Origin: Xylogone sp. PMI_703
Taxonomy: Eukaryota > Ascomycota > Leotiomycetes
Assembly: GCA_021399445.1 (NCBI GenBank)
Contig: JAJTUQ010000001.1
Coordinates: 2,108,001-2,172,000 of the forward strand
DNA length: 64,000 nt
Reading direction: 5' to 3'
The number at the start of each line of letters is the position of its first letter. Within the stretch, counting starts at the first letter, position 1. The notes beneath the pieces are model-generated. The model was not told the DNA's origin. It ran no database searches and worked only from the letters and a program-made list of their open reading frames with translations. A program made the position numbers and the translations under genes. Shown one piece after another: positions 22,167 to 34,444 of this stretch.

Positions 22167-23769
22167 TTACATAACAGGTCTTCCAGAACGTCCGTAAGGG
22201 TTCCGATCCGCCTCGGAGAGTTCAACGATTTCCGTTCGCTGAGGGAAGGTATCGAGAGATAATGCGTAGGTGGCTACGGAGTGAGCCACAAGCTTCGTGT
22301 TGATCTCCCAAGCATAGAGGTTGAGGTTCTCTACAAGGTCACAGCTCTGGTGGTAGCAAGGATCATACCAGTCTCCGGCCTTCCCGCCAAACATCTCCTC
22401 TTCCTCCTTGGTCTTGATCCCTTCTGCACCCGTTGCAATGCCACCACCTGGGATTCCGTGTCTGATGAATCCGTCGTAATCACTTCTTCCATCGAATGGG
22501 ATGAAGGTGAAGTTTTGGCCTTGGCTCTTGTACCAGTCGACATATAAGTCTCTCAATTCCTCCGAGCCGGAAGGGTTCACTGCGTTGGTGGCATTATAGA
22601 TCTGATATGCGAAGTTGGAAGATGCCAACATGTCGTAGTCCATGAAGAGGCGGATCTTGCGGTTCTCTTCAGGGGTAAGGACGGAGACGTAGTAGTCTGA
22701 TCCAAGGAGTCCCTCTTCCTCTCCAGCCCACCACCCAAAACGGACGCAGTTCTTGACCTTGTAGTTTGCTAGTCTGGTCGCAATCTCAAGCAGAGTAAGT
22801 GACCCTGTTCCATCATCATTAATTCCTGGGCCTTCGGCAACACTGTCACTGTGTCCACCAAGCATGACGCAGTTATCTGGGTCGCCATCTCTGGTCTGAG
22901 CGATGATGTTTATAGTTGCGATATCTTGTAGAATACCATCGACAAACCCGTGGGCGCGAATGGGCTCTCCATCCTTATCCTTCAGTTGATCGAGAATTGG
23001 CTTTGCATCTTTGCCGCCGAGACTGAAGGTTGGGACCTTGTCCGCATCATATGGACCCAGAGTGCCGCCAAATCCATCATCCGCAGGGTTATAGATGACA
23101 GCAGCGAGTGCACCAGCACGTCCGGCAAGAATTGATTTGTCTCCAAAGGGACACGTTCCTCGTCGGACAAAAGCAATTTGCCCGGCTAGCTCCTTAGGAT
23201 AGTCCGAGGCATCGCAGCCGTCATTTGTAACTAAGACAAGATTTCCACTGACACCGCCTTTTGGAGTGGGAGGTGTGAGACTCATAGCATCGGCAGATGC
23301 TGGGGTTGTATGCCCCAAACGAAGGGTGGCTTTGCGCACATTGCCCATTGTAGCATTGAAAGTTTGGTTAGAGAGCTCATAGTAGTCTCCTAGGCTAGAC
23401 AGCGTGGAGTAAATGTAATCCAGTGTACCCAGATGGCCTGCAGGATGATAGTTAGTCCACTTGGAGGATCAAAATTGGTCATGGAGTATCGGTGAGCTTA
23501 CCCTTACTACCAATAACTCTCGTAGGGTGGTCAAATTCCTCGATACCGAGTTCTGCAATCTTATAGAGACGCTTTGCACGTCTGAGGAGGTTCCCGGCCA
23601 GGATGTCCCCCTGAAGCCTTTCAGAGCTCACAAGCTCAAGCTCCGATGCCTCTCCGACATTGCTGATAACGGTTTGAGATAGCTGAGACTCCTGGAGGAG
23701 TTGTTGCTGAGGAGTCACCAGGGACTGCGCAACAGGAGACAACGCAAACAATAAAACGGAGATATGCAT
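22167..23769 (-). CDS. Secreted/vacuolar M28 aminopeptidase with PA domain (two exons)
   Basis: Zinc exopeptidase that removes N-terminal residues from peptides. Exons are 23502-23769 and 22167-23437 with a 64-bp intron, giving 512 aa. The N-terminus from the ATG at 23769 (MHISVLLFALSPVAQS) is a signal peptide. A PA (protease-associated) insert is visible around YPKELAGQIAFVRRGTCPFG, then the M28 metal site: GGHSDSVAEGPGINDDGTG with its His and Asp, WAGEEEGLLGS with the catalytic Glu and metal Glu, DYDM, and a late YHQSCD histidine. The family includes yeast vacuolar Ape3 (aminopeptidase Y) and secreted Lap2-type enzymes; I cannot choose between vacuole and medium. An E-box overlapping a CRE-like site lies about 170 bp upstream. 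Confidence 0.9.
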
Positions 23770-23934
23770 CTTTGGAGAGCAACGATACACGCGACCCTAC
23801 CGTTGTTGATGAGAGGAAGAAGAAGGATGGACAGGAGTCATCGAAGGCGCGATAAGACGGACCCATGACGGTTTAGGCTGACAGCCGCGGCATAGCCTTG
23901 CATATGGTCACGAGACAGCATGGCTTGGCATTTA

Positions 23935-23948
23935 TCACGTGACGTAAA
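23935..23948 (-). promoter_or_regulatory. Overlapping E-box (CACGTG) and CRE-like (TGACGTAA) site
   Basis: TCACGTGACGTAA sits about 170 bp upstream of the aminopeptidase start. CACGTG is bound by bHLH factors such as Cbf1 and Pho4, and TGACGTAA by bZIP factors of the ATF/CREB type. The sequence is seen; function here is inferred. Confidence 0.4.
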
Positions 23949-26314
23949 TGTCCAATTAGGAAATGCTGATCTCGGGAAGTCATGATTCAGTACTGGCTTC
24001 CCCCACCAAGGATAGTTTTGTGTGTACTTGAATCTTCCATATAAATATATTTGCCAACTCCGCGTCGAATCAATAAAGATCGTGATCTGTGAATGATCCA
24101 CGTTCTTGAGCGCTTTTCGAGGGACCAGCCGTTCTGCAGCCTTGCGGGTAAATATCACCAGAATGCACGCCGTGCATGATGCGGGCAAGGGAAAGCGACA
24201 AGGGACTGTCTTCCGGCCTGATATCGGACCGGGTGCGGGAATAACTGTTTATTGCAGTGTGGCTAATCTACGAAAGGATTTTGCAGAAAAGAGACAATTG
24301 ATGAAGTTGAGGGACAAATACCGCTGATACAGCAGGGATCGTTGAATTGGCTGAACTGGTTATACATTACGAATGTATCCATTGTGTGTAATTCACATGT
24401 CACCTACCTTGGAACTACACCGCAAATAGCCTTTGAAGCATAGATCACAACACTTGTGTCGGCAATTTTCAGCCAACCCAATCCAGTAAAGCAGCTAGAA
24501 AGAGAAATAAGGTTGCCCCGAAGCAATCCGGTGCATTGTGAGGGTCTAGCAGGACGTCATTGACAAGTCCTCACGAAAACCTTAGTGCTTGGTGACAAGT
24601 GATTATGGATTGATTATTTGCATCCGCGACATCGGGCCGTTGAGGGCGCTGCGGTTTGAAGAGCGCTGAAACGTCTACGAGTCGAAGCAGAGACACGGCA
24701 CAATTGTCTTCCTTTCGCCGGACAGATGGCCAGAGAGAAGAGGGAGAGAGATTGAGATATAGTATTGGGCCTCAACGCAAACACGACGAGACTTGGTTGG
24801 GCAGGATGCTTGCGGTTCCATCCGCACAAACAGACCAGAGAGCCTTATCTCATCCTACGCCTTGCATTGTAGCCATCTACATGAAGCCTAGCGCGCTCTG
24901 CGCCGGAGGAAACAGAGCGAAGGAAAGCATGTGCGAAGTAGCACCGTACCAGAGGGACCACACATACGTACCATACATCCTGCCTGCTGCATCGAGTTTC
25001 CCAGATGAAAGGAGCTACTAGAGTACTTCCTCGGAATCCAGTGCCCCGCCATGCAGCAGCAGAACAGCACGCCAGGACGAAAGCACCCAGAGGTCCAGAC
25101 TTGCAGCAAGTCTCAGGTGGTCTCAGCAACAATTAAGAAGAGCATCGCCTAGCTGAGCAGCACTGTACTGTACTGTACTACCAGACTACAACAGCAGCGA
25201 GGAAAATATTTTCTTCTCTCTCCAACATCGGTGCGGCACATTCTCCGTATGATGATGATGATGATGTGGTGGGTTCACGGCCCTGGCCCTGTCTCCCTTC
25301 CCTTCCCTCCCCCTCCCGAGCGCCCAATCAAGGGGAGCAAAAGGTTATTTGATCGAGGCAGCGTGATTGGCCAGCCGTCTTACTCATCGGGAGCTGCTGC
25401 GTGGTTTTGCCCTGCTTGATTCCTGGCGGGATGGAGGGGAATGGAGGGGCATTCTGCTCTGGGCAATTACGTCAGGTACGTCAGCGCAACCATTTGTTGG
25501 TGGCAGCGACAGAGAAAAAGTTCCTCAACTCACCCACCAACCCGATCCCCGCCGTGGGCTGCCCACTGCTTGCTGCTGTTGCTGCTGCTTCTGCCCCTCA
25601 GTTGACCTGCTGGAGACCATCACCCGCAGTTGTGCGCGTTGGCTGCATCTCTGTGTGAAGATTTCTCAGGATCTGTGGTGGTGTATATTGAAGGTGCCTT
25701 TCAATAGATGCATACCGAGTTTGATGTAAGAATTATCGATCAGCCTCCTTAGGGAGCTATTCAATCGCTGGATGGACTGGTGGTCTGTGGTCTGCCTGTC
25801 GCTGCGCCCGTAGCTCGCTAAGGTGCCTCCGCTGGGTGCTGGCAGCGCATCCCGCCGGTCCAGGGAGCTGCTCCATTCCAGTCTGGGCCAGCTCCACCCA
25901 TTGGCATCATCGCAAGTTCTGGCCCCTCCATCAACTAACACTCGCTATTTCGTGCCCCCTACTGCCATCCACCTCCTGCCCACGGGCTTGCTACACCGTC
26001 CTGAGCTCCTCTCCAGCTCACCCCCTATACTTCTACCCTATTCGCCCTCTTCTCTTCTCTTTTTTTTAAATCTTCAAAATCTACTACCACCGACCTAAAT
26101 ACCTACTCTCTCGCAGTCCCTTCTCGGCTGCGTGCTCTTGTTATCTTCTCTTTGCCATCTGGTCCTGCCTAGTTCATGTCGTCATCGTATCTACTTATCT
26201 GTCCCTGATTTTTTATCGAGCACCTGCGTTTAGACCGGCTGCTCAACCGCCCTTCAAAAAGTCCACACGCCCAACCTTCTTCTGCACTCCTGCTCAGATC
26301 TCTCGTTTTATCCA
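23949..26314 (+). promoter_or_regulatory. Long intergenic/leader region before the TPS2-like gene, with stress-element candidates
   Basis: About 2.4 kb between divergent genes. A GATGAT microsatellite lies near 25249-25266. AGGGG/CCCCT pentamers, the core of the yeast stress-response element, occur at about 25310, 25331, 25435 and 25445. The last 400 bp are C/T-rich with many short pyrimidine runs, as in a long fungal 5' leader. Several short frames (to 121 codons) overlap each other and have no domain, so I call none of them genes. Confidence 0.45.
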
Positions 26315-29257
26315 ATGGCGGCCGAATCACCAGACTCGATGCCTCAGGAGATGGACATCTCCCAGCTCGCTGTCACCCCCAGCGTCCAGGACGAGGAGGA
26401 CGACTACACCCGCGGAGGTGAGAGCCCGACAGAGCCCTCCTACTTCTCCCAAAACATCCACAATGCGTCGGCGCAGTCTCCTGCCGATGCCGCATTTGGC
26501 GCACGCTCTCCAGAGGACATCTTGCGGCGGATGAGTCTGGCTACAAATGGTGCGAGATATAATCCCATGGCCGATGTCGACCCCCGAGCTGCACATCCGT
26601 CTCTGGGTCTGAGTGGCGGTGTGATCTCGGCTACCTTCTGTATTCCATACCAGTTGGAATACCGCCACGGCGCAGAATGGGTAAGTTACTGCTCTCCGCT
26701 TTGAGTATGGCTCTCTCGCTGACACTGGGTTTCATAGGGACTCGCGCAACGACGTGGTACCTCTGCGCTCTTTGACTCTTTCACCTATCTTTCCTCCGAC
26801 AAGACGCCCTGGAACCACACCTTGGTTGGCTGGACCGGCGAGATTCAGGCTGCTGAGGACCTCACTCCTCCTGATACACCCCCTATCACGGCAACAACCA
26901 CATCTACTACTGCGCGCATTCCTCCTCTCAACAAGGACTCGGCACCTATCCCAGTCGATGCCAATGTGCGCCCTCTTACACCTCCACAAGCCGAAGGACT
27001 ATGGATTAGCAAGGAGGATCAGGCCCAGCTGGAGAGACAACTGGCGCATGATAAGAACTGCAAGACGATCCCAGTCTGGCTTTCAGATGATGACAACCAT
27101 ACCGATGGAGAGATATTACTGAAGGATCAGTCTCGATGGAGGCGATTTGCGGAACGAGAGCTATTCACACTCTTCCATTACAAGCAGCACGAACCCACGA
27201 ACGGTCGAGCAGAGTTGAAATCATGGACCGATTACTACAGGATGAACCAGAAGTTTGCAAACCGCATCCTAGAAGTTTACAAGCCAGGAGATGTCGTCAT
27301 GATCCACGATTACCACCTTCTTCTCTTGCCAAGTATGCTTCGGCAGCGAGTACCACACATGTACATTGGGTTCTTCCTTCACATCCCTTTTCCTAGCAGC
27401 GAGTTCCTTCGCTGCCTTCCTAGAAGAAAAGATGTTCTAGAAGGTGTCTTGGGCGCAAATCTCGTTGGTTTCCAATCATACAGTTACTCGCGCCATTTTG
27501 TCTCTTGTTGCACTAGAATTTTGGGTTTCCCATCAGATGTGGCTGGTGTAGATGCATACGGAGCCAAGGTTGCTGTGGGAGTATTCCCAATAGGAATCGA
27601 TGCGGCTGGTGTAGAGAAACTTGCATTTGCTAGCGACGTTGATAAACACTTTAAAGCACTTAGAGAGCTGTATGCAGGCAAGAAAATCATTGTTGGTCGT
27701 GATCGGCTAGACAGCGTACGCGGAGTTGCGCAGAAACTCATGGCATTCGAGAGATTTTTAGACATGTATCCGGAATGGAGAGACAGTGTCGTTCTGATCC
27801 AAGTTACAAGTCCTACACACGTGGAGGAGGAAAAGGAAGAAGCGGGTAGCAAGATTGCTAAGAAAGTCTCAGAATTGGTTGCAAAGATTAACGGTCTATA
27901 TGGATCGCTGAGCTTCTCCCCGGTCCAGCACTACCCCCAGTATATCTCACAGGAAGAGTACTATGCCTTGCTCCGAGCTGCAGATATTGGTCTCATCACC
28001 AGTGTCCGGGATGGAATGAATACTACCAGTTTGGAATATGTCGTCTGCCAGAGAGATGATCACGGACCTTTAATTTTGTCTGAATTCTCCGGAACAGCTG
28101 GAAGCTTGAGAGATGCGATCCATATCAATCCTTGGGATTTGACTGGTGTTGCTCAGCAGATTGACCGGGCCCTGACCATGGGAGAGGATATGCGGCTTGC
28201 AATGCACAACAATCTATACCATCATGTGACACACAGAAATGTCCAATCATGGTCGATAAACTTACTCAAGAGGCTCCTCACTGTACTCAGCTCCTCTAAG
28301 AACTTGGTATCGACTCCTCTCCTTGATAGAACTGCTCTCCAAGCTACATACACGAAGGCAAAGAAACGGCTTTTCATGTTTGACTATGACGGTACCTTGA
28401 CTCCCATAGTGAAGGAACCGTCAGCTGCTATTCCCTCTGAGCGAGTCATCCGAACATTAAAAGCGTTAGCTGCGGACCACCAGAATTCAGTCTGGATCAT
28501 CAGTGGGCGTGACCAGGAATTCTTAAGCCAGCATCTAGGTCATATCACAGAGTTGGGATTTAGCGCCGAGCATGGCAGTTTCATGCGTCATCCTGGGTCA
28601 ACCGAATGGGAGAACCTGGCAGAGCTGTTCGATATGGAGTGGCAAAAGGAGGTTATGCAAACGTTCCAAGAATATACTGAGAGGACACCAGGTATGTATT
28701 AACCCGGAAAACGCAAAGAATTAAACTAACCGTCTCGCCCAGGCTCTTTCATTGAACGTAAACGATGCGCTCTTACATGGCATTATCGGCCATCTGATCC
28801 GGAGCTTGGCGCCCACAATGCCCGGGAATGCAAGAGGGAGCTTGAGGGGACTGTAGGAAAGAAGTGGGACGTCGAAGTAATGGAAGGGAAAGCCAACCTT
28901 GAAGTCCGTCCTACCTTTATTAACAAGGGAGAAATCGCGAAACGTCTCGTTCACGATTATCCTACCGATGCACCTCCGGAGTTCGTGCTATGCCTCGGAG
29001 ATGATTTTACTGACGAGGATATGTTCCGGGCATTGAACGGTATTAGTGGATTGGACCCAGAAACCGTGTTCACCGTCACCGTGGGAGCCAGCTCTAAGAT
29101 GACATTGGCACACTGGCACCTTCTGGACCCAGCGGATGTGGTCGCCTCGGTGGCGCAACTGGTTGGTGGGGATGAGCCGGCTGAGGACCTGGATGAAGGC
29201 GCCAGGAAAGTTATGGAGGGACGAACTGCAGGAGAGCTCCCTGGCGGGAAGCTGTAG
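26315..29257 (+). CDS. TPS2: Trehalose-6-phosphate phosphatase, Tps2 type (three exons)
   Basis: Second step of trehalose synthesis: removes phosphate from trehalose-6-phosphate; part of the Tps complex in yeast. Exons are 26315-26680, 26738-28691 and 28743-29257, with 57- and 51-bp introns, giving 944 aa. An acidic N-terminal tail of about 100 residues precedes a glycosyltransferase-20 domain with MIHDYHLLLLP, GFFLHIPFPSSEF and TSVRDGMNTTSLEYV. A HAD phosphatase domain follows, with the nucleophile motif FDYDGTLTP (DYDGT at about 671-675), then IISGRD and the acidic motif LGDDFTDEDMF. The presence of the intact HAD site and a GT20 part that lacks synthase-typical N-terminal residues fits Tps2 (orlA in Aspergillus) and not Tps1. 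The ATG at 26315 opens the first frame. Confidence 0.92.
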
Positions 29258-31452
29258 ACGGTCTCCATTTTTTTTATTTTCGTTTCTGATAATTATGGAA
29301 AGGCGGCAGAGCGTAAAAAGGTACCTCGGCCTGGATTGCTTCTTATTCGTTACACAGCGTGGGGCATTATTTGGATTTGTGGACTCGGAGTGGATTTCAG
29401 GGGATCTTTGGGGGGGAATACTATAAGATTTACATAAAGCTCTTTCAGTCATAAAGTTGAAAGGGAAGGGAAATGGTGGATAAATGAAGGAACTTCATTC
29501 GAATAAAAACACGTCCCGAGTTGGGTTGAGCCTTTTTTACAGATTATACGGGAAGAAAGGGAAATCTATAGAAATTCATCCAAATTACTAAGCATTATCA
29601 TTAGTATTGGTTATTTAATCTTCCTTTTCTGAATATAAATAGTCTTTCTACCCTATCGTATTTTGGACCCATCTAGAACAACACCACTCCGAAATGAGGC
29701 TCGCCTTTTTAGCGGACGTGCATGGCGGCTATCTATGATTAAGACCAAGTGAGCTTCTTCGTAGCATGATCAAACACAAGTTAAACATGGTCATGGCCTT
29801 ATCCAGGGCCCCATGAAAAAGGAAATTAGAGCGCTTATCCCCAATCCAATCCGCACAAAGGAGGTCGACACCGCGATATGACTGGCCCGTACCCGCCTTC
29901 TTGAGTCTAGAACCCGTAATCCCATTCTCCATCATCCGCGCGTCTGCGTCTGCGGCTCTATCCGTAACCCCAGTCGTCCCAAGTTCCAATCCAGCTCAGG
30001 CCAGGGCGCGTGTAGACATGCCCTACCAGTAGGCCTCATTTCCCATGACGCTCTGATTACTGTGTAGAGAGGTGAAGTAAACCAATCATTGACTCACACT
30101 CTAGACCTGCCTCTGGTTCGTTCGTTGGCGTTCGGGGTTCGGCCCAGGGGTGTGAGGGTTTTACAACCAGGCACCGAACCAATCACAGCGCGCCTCGCGA
30201 CTCGGAACGCGATGTTTTCAAACTGACCTAACTGACCAACCGCAACCGCCCTTGTCTTGGCCAGTTGTTAACGTCGCGCTGTACAAAATCTAGTGGAGCC
30301 CTGCAGGGACTCTTTACTTAGTTAACTTTATTCTGTTTCGAAAGGCGCTCGTTGAGGTTGATCTGACTGGTTTTCCGGGTCTGAAATGGGTTTTCTCTTT
30401 GTGGGCTGTGTTTTGGTGTTGGCTTGTGTTTGGCCTCGTCTGGTCTTGTCTGGGACGCTGGACGCTGGACGGGGTCAAGTCATACAGTAGGTGCCATGCG
30501 TTTTTCATATGGTCTTACTCTTTTACACTTGGTGACTTGCTTGGTTACTTGCCCTAGCAGGGCCTCCAAGTACTCTATGGTACTGTACTCCACGGTAGGT
30601 CTAGGTTTCGCCTCATGTCGAAGGGGATCTTTCCATCCGGCCAGTCACGAGGGTTCATTGGCTCCTAGGGAGCAGTTCGTATCTCTCGGGGAGAGGGCCC
30701 GTTGATTCTTGACCGTTCGCTTGGGAGGGTGAGTCTTGCGATGGGACATTTAATCATGCAGGTGGTCCTTTTCCTTCTTAAGGTCTGGATTTGCTGTCTT
30801 TATTCCCCCGTTTCTGATCTCATCGATTTCCTAACTCTCTTTCCTAGCTCTCTTTCTCTCTCTACTTTGTGTTCTAGATTCATTTGCTTTCTCTTTTTAC
30901 CCTTGTCTGTCGTTTGCTACGTCTTCTTTCCCCACACGGTGTCTTACTAGCTGCTGCTGTCTGCTGTCGTGTACATCTATTACTACTTTCTTCCTTTCCC
31001 TCTTCTACTATCTTCTTTTCTTCTTGTGTTCCCCAGATCTACGTTGTTCACTCACTTTTTTTTTGATTTTTTCTGTTATTTGCTTACTTCTAACACCCTG
31101 TGGGTTTTATCGTGTTCTGTTCTGGTCCTTGAGAGACAAAGGCAGAGACTGGTTCTTGGACAAGGCCCTTTGTTGCACTTTCCCCTCCTGCTCTCCAATC
31201 AGACTACACGATAGTCCTTTGTTATTCTGTCTTTTCTACATTGTTCTCTTTCGCTCCAGTTCGGATTTGAACAAGCATTCCCTTGAAGCTACTCGCTCGC
31301 GAACTCTTATACCCTCGACGCCTCTGGAAAGGCTGCAGATATATACCACGCAAACAAAGACCATAGAATCAAAGCTACAAAACTAGCTTGGTTTTATTTT
31401 AATTTTATTTCATCCTCCTGAATCCTCAACAAAATATTTGCATACACCGAAG
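29258..31452 (+). other. 2.2-kb intergenic region with a long CT-rich leader
   Basis: Starts with the TPS2 3' flank. From about 30750 to 31260 it is strongly C/T-rich on the plus strand (many CTTTCT and TTCTTC runs), which suggests a long leader for the gene at 31453. Frames of up to 120 codons inside this stretch are low-complexity and I treat them as chance. No RNA gene or repeat element recognised. Confidence 0.45.
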
Positions 31453-33676
31453 ATGCACCTGCAAATTGCATTTCCACTTCTGGCCTTCGCCACTTTGAGC
31501 GCGGCTGGTCCGCTTAGAATGCGGCGGGATGCAGGGCAACCTGGGTATGAAATCTTAAACCGTACCCCTATATTTTGCAAGACTAACTATTAGCAGACTT
31601 TCCAGAAGGATACCTTTCTCTAACACCACTTCCACGTCTACAGCTCCCACGATTGCTACTTCAAGCTCTCTATCGGGCTCATCCACTGCGACGTTTGAAC
31701 TCACTACGATTATCATAGCAACGGATTCATCGACCGGATCTCAGACTCCAACGGCTAGGGTGACTGGTACTTCAAGTGAGCTGAGTAGCTCTCCTACGGC
31801 TAGTGTTCCACTGGAAACCACTAGCAGCGATGTCAGCAGCAGTTCTTCCACGCTATCGGGTTCCGTTGGTTCGACGGGTGGAGTTTCGACTGGGACTGTC
31901 AGTGGATTGAGTAGCTCTGCTACAGCCACTATTTCGACGAGTGACTCAAGCAGTAGTGGATCCACGATAACCACCTCTTCAGCCATAACTACCAGCGTGG
32001 TTTCAACAAGCTTAAGCAGCAGTTCGAAGACAATCACTCCTGAGACGGGGGCTGATTTTTCAATTGGCTTTGCTACTCCTTTGGCAGCTGCCCAGACTAG
32101 CTCGACAGCATCAATTGATTCAACAGTATCTGGCACAACCAGCTCGACAGCGTCTACTGGATCAAATGGTTCAACAGCCTCAACTGGCTCAACAGCCTCA
32201 ACAGGCTCAACAGCATCAACTGGATCAGTTGGCTCAACAGTGTCTGGTGCAACCGCATCTACTGATATAACAAAATCCAGTGAACCTACACAATCCGCTG
32301 GACCAACAACATCTGCTGAGACTTCCTTCTCTATGACCACAGCGTCACTCAACTCTGCATCCGTTTCACATTTTCCTCTTAATAATACCAGCTCCATTCC
32401 TCCGCCAAAAGTCACTACAACTCCGGTCACCTCTTCGCTCGGTCCGCAAAGCAGTGCTGCCTCAAACGCTACCGTCGTAATTACGTTTACTCCTCCTAAA
32501 GGAAGCGGTACCACTTCGATTATAACTGCCTCGAGCCCCTCAACAAGCTCTACTAAAACCACATCAAGTATTATCACCACACCTGCATCGAGCCCTGTAT
32601 CAACTAACGCAATTCCATCTCTGCCACCTCCAACCCTCACCCAACTACCAACAATTATACCCGCTTCCCAAGCAACTGCAACAGTCCTTAGTCCTGCACA
32701 GCTTGCAAGCAATCTTGCCACAGCGAAGGCATTCAATAAGCTCTTCTCGACCTTTAATTTCTCTTCTCCCTGTAACGAAGGACAAGTTGCTTGTATTTCT
32801 GGAAACGTCGGTAATTGTAATGCAGGAGGTCACTTTGTCATGGATGTCTGTAAGTCAGGGGAACAATGTTTCGCGGTGCCTATGAATGATACCGTGGGAG
32901 TATACGTGGGGTGCACAGATCCTACCGTAGCAGATGCTATATTGGGAATCACTCCAACAACAAGTGCTGGGGCCGGGACATCTGGCGTGGCACCTACCTC
33001 GCCTGCTGTTGTATCGACACCATCACCTGTGGTGACTTCTTCAAGCTCAAGTTCAAGCGAAAACCAGCCGACCCCAGTGGACGTTTCCACTACGCCGGTA
33101 GAAACCACTACTAAGAGCACCGAAATACCAGCAGAGCCGTCAACACAACAGTCCTCTTCACCCGCTGCCCCCGTTATCAGCACGACTAGCAATACCCCAA
33201 TTGCACTCAGTACTCAAGCTCCTCTCCCACCAGCTTCGCCTACATCACCTACCGATACAACCCTTACAGCGACGATACAACCAGTCTCCACATTCGTTGT
33301 TACCATCACACGTCCAGGGCCTGACCCAACACCAACACCCTCATCGCAAGATCCATCCCCATTCTCCATAAGCGGCGGAGAGGGTAACGGGAATGGCAAT
33401 GGAAATGGTAGTGGAAACGGAGGTGGAAATGGAGGACACGGAGGTAACGGAGGCAACGGAGGTGGCCAAAACGGTGGAGATGGAAACGGGAATGGCAATG
33501 GCGGAGGTGATAGTGGCATCCTAACCATCATCCCCGTACCAAACGGAGGAAATGGCAGGGCCACAGTAACAGTTACTGTTACAGACCACGCAGCCGTACT
33601 GAAGGAGACGGTGACACAGACTGTCACTGAAACTGTTACAGCAACAGTCAGAGGATTCAAGAGACGCTGGAATTAG
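31453..33676 (+). CDS. Secreted Ser/Thr-rich protein with chitin-binding-like Cys module (two exons)
   Basis: Predicted 724 aa cell-surface or secreted protein. Exon 1 (31453-31544) encodes a signal peptide, MHLQIAFPLLAFATLSAA, then a dibasic RMRRDA. The 49-bp intron ends in a TAGCAG pair of acceptors, so exon 2 starts at 31594 or 31597 and a single residue may differ between forms. Residues to about 410 are Ser/Thr-rich, with short STG/STA tandem repeats, and are likely O-glycosylated. A compact module of about 65 residues follows with six cysteines (PCNEGQVACISG, NCNAGG, VCKSGEQCFAVP, VGCTDP); the spacing resembles CBM19-type chitin-binding modules. Then another Ser/Thr tract, a Gly/Asn-rich stretch (NGNGNG, NGGHGGNGG), and a Thr/Val-rich end without a GPI signal. 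Function in the wall is inferred. Confidence 0.8.
32140..32245 (+). repeat. In-gene tandem repeat coding S-T-A/S-T-G units
   Basis: Near-identical 9- and 18-bp units (TCAACAGCCTCAACTGGC and variants) run through the Ser/Thr-rich part of the surface protein. Such repeats often change in copy number between strains. Unit edges are approximate. Confidence 0.6.
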
Positions 33677-34444
33677 AAGGAATCAGGCCCTCACGAATTC
33701 CCTTTGTTTGTTCATACGAGAGCAACTGTGGACAGAATTGGAGTAAAAAATTGCGATTGTTTTTGAGTTTTAGTGAGTATATACCATAATAGTAGATAGC
33801 ACATCTTGTGTAGGTGCTTTAATAAATTAATTATCATCAGTGAGATAAATATACTTTAGAACCATTGCAGATCATACTATAAGAAACGTAGGAAAACCAG
33901 CTTTGTTGCCTGTTTTTGTACAAATATCTCCAAAAGGGGAAATAACCCTCCACCTAGCGGACTTTCCACTTTCCCAAACAGTTAATATCTATATAGGCCC
34001 AAATAAGGAAGCATCTTATAACACAGAGCGGCGCCGTTATGGTATAATGTAACGGTCAGGACAAGCTCGTGTTCACGGGAGGGAAGGATTAAGTCTAAAT
34101 GGATGAAGTACACTGACATTTAGCAGAGATGTAGGCGGCAGCCCGACGGATCGGCTGTGGAAGTCCGAACTCTTGTGTCACTCAGACCTTTTTCTTTTGC
34201 TCTGGATTCCTCTGATTGTTGGGCCCCTTTTTAGATTACATTTATATTTATATTGTTTTTTTTTGCTCCATGGAAAGTGAAGACTGAGTAATAGTATTGT
34301 CGTTACTCAGGCGCATACGACCACTCGCTATATTGTACTGTACCCCTGAAAAGAGGGAAATCTTTCCATTACCCCAAATAGAACCTACACACTCCAAAAG
34401 AGACTAGAGATGATGAAAACAAGAAAAGAAAGTGAAAAAAAACC
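33677..34444. other. Spacer between convergent genes
   Basis: AT-rich 768-bp stretch between the 3' ends of the surface-protein gene and the flavoprotein gene. Homopolymer T runs near 34255. No coding frame or RNA gene seen. Confidence 0.55.

Noticed and set aside
30696..31386. Frames of 60-120 codons in the CT-rich leader
   Set aside because: Low-complexity Leu/Phe/Ser-rich translations of a pyrimidine tract; no domain or splice support.
31741..32736. 331-codon minus-strand frame
   Set aside because: Exact antisense of the Ser/Thr-rich surface protein; it is open because of the repetitive codons and its Val/Glu-rich translation has no domain.
33214..33660. 148-codon minus-strand Pro/Phe-rich frame
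   Set aside because: Antisense of the Gly/Asn-rich tail; low-complexity product.
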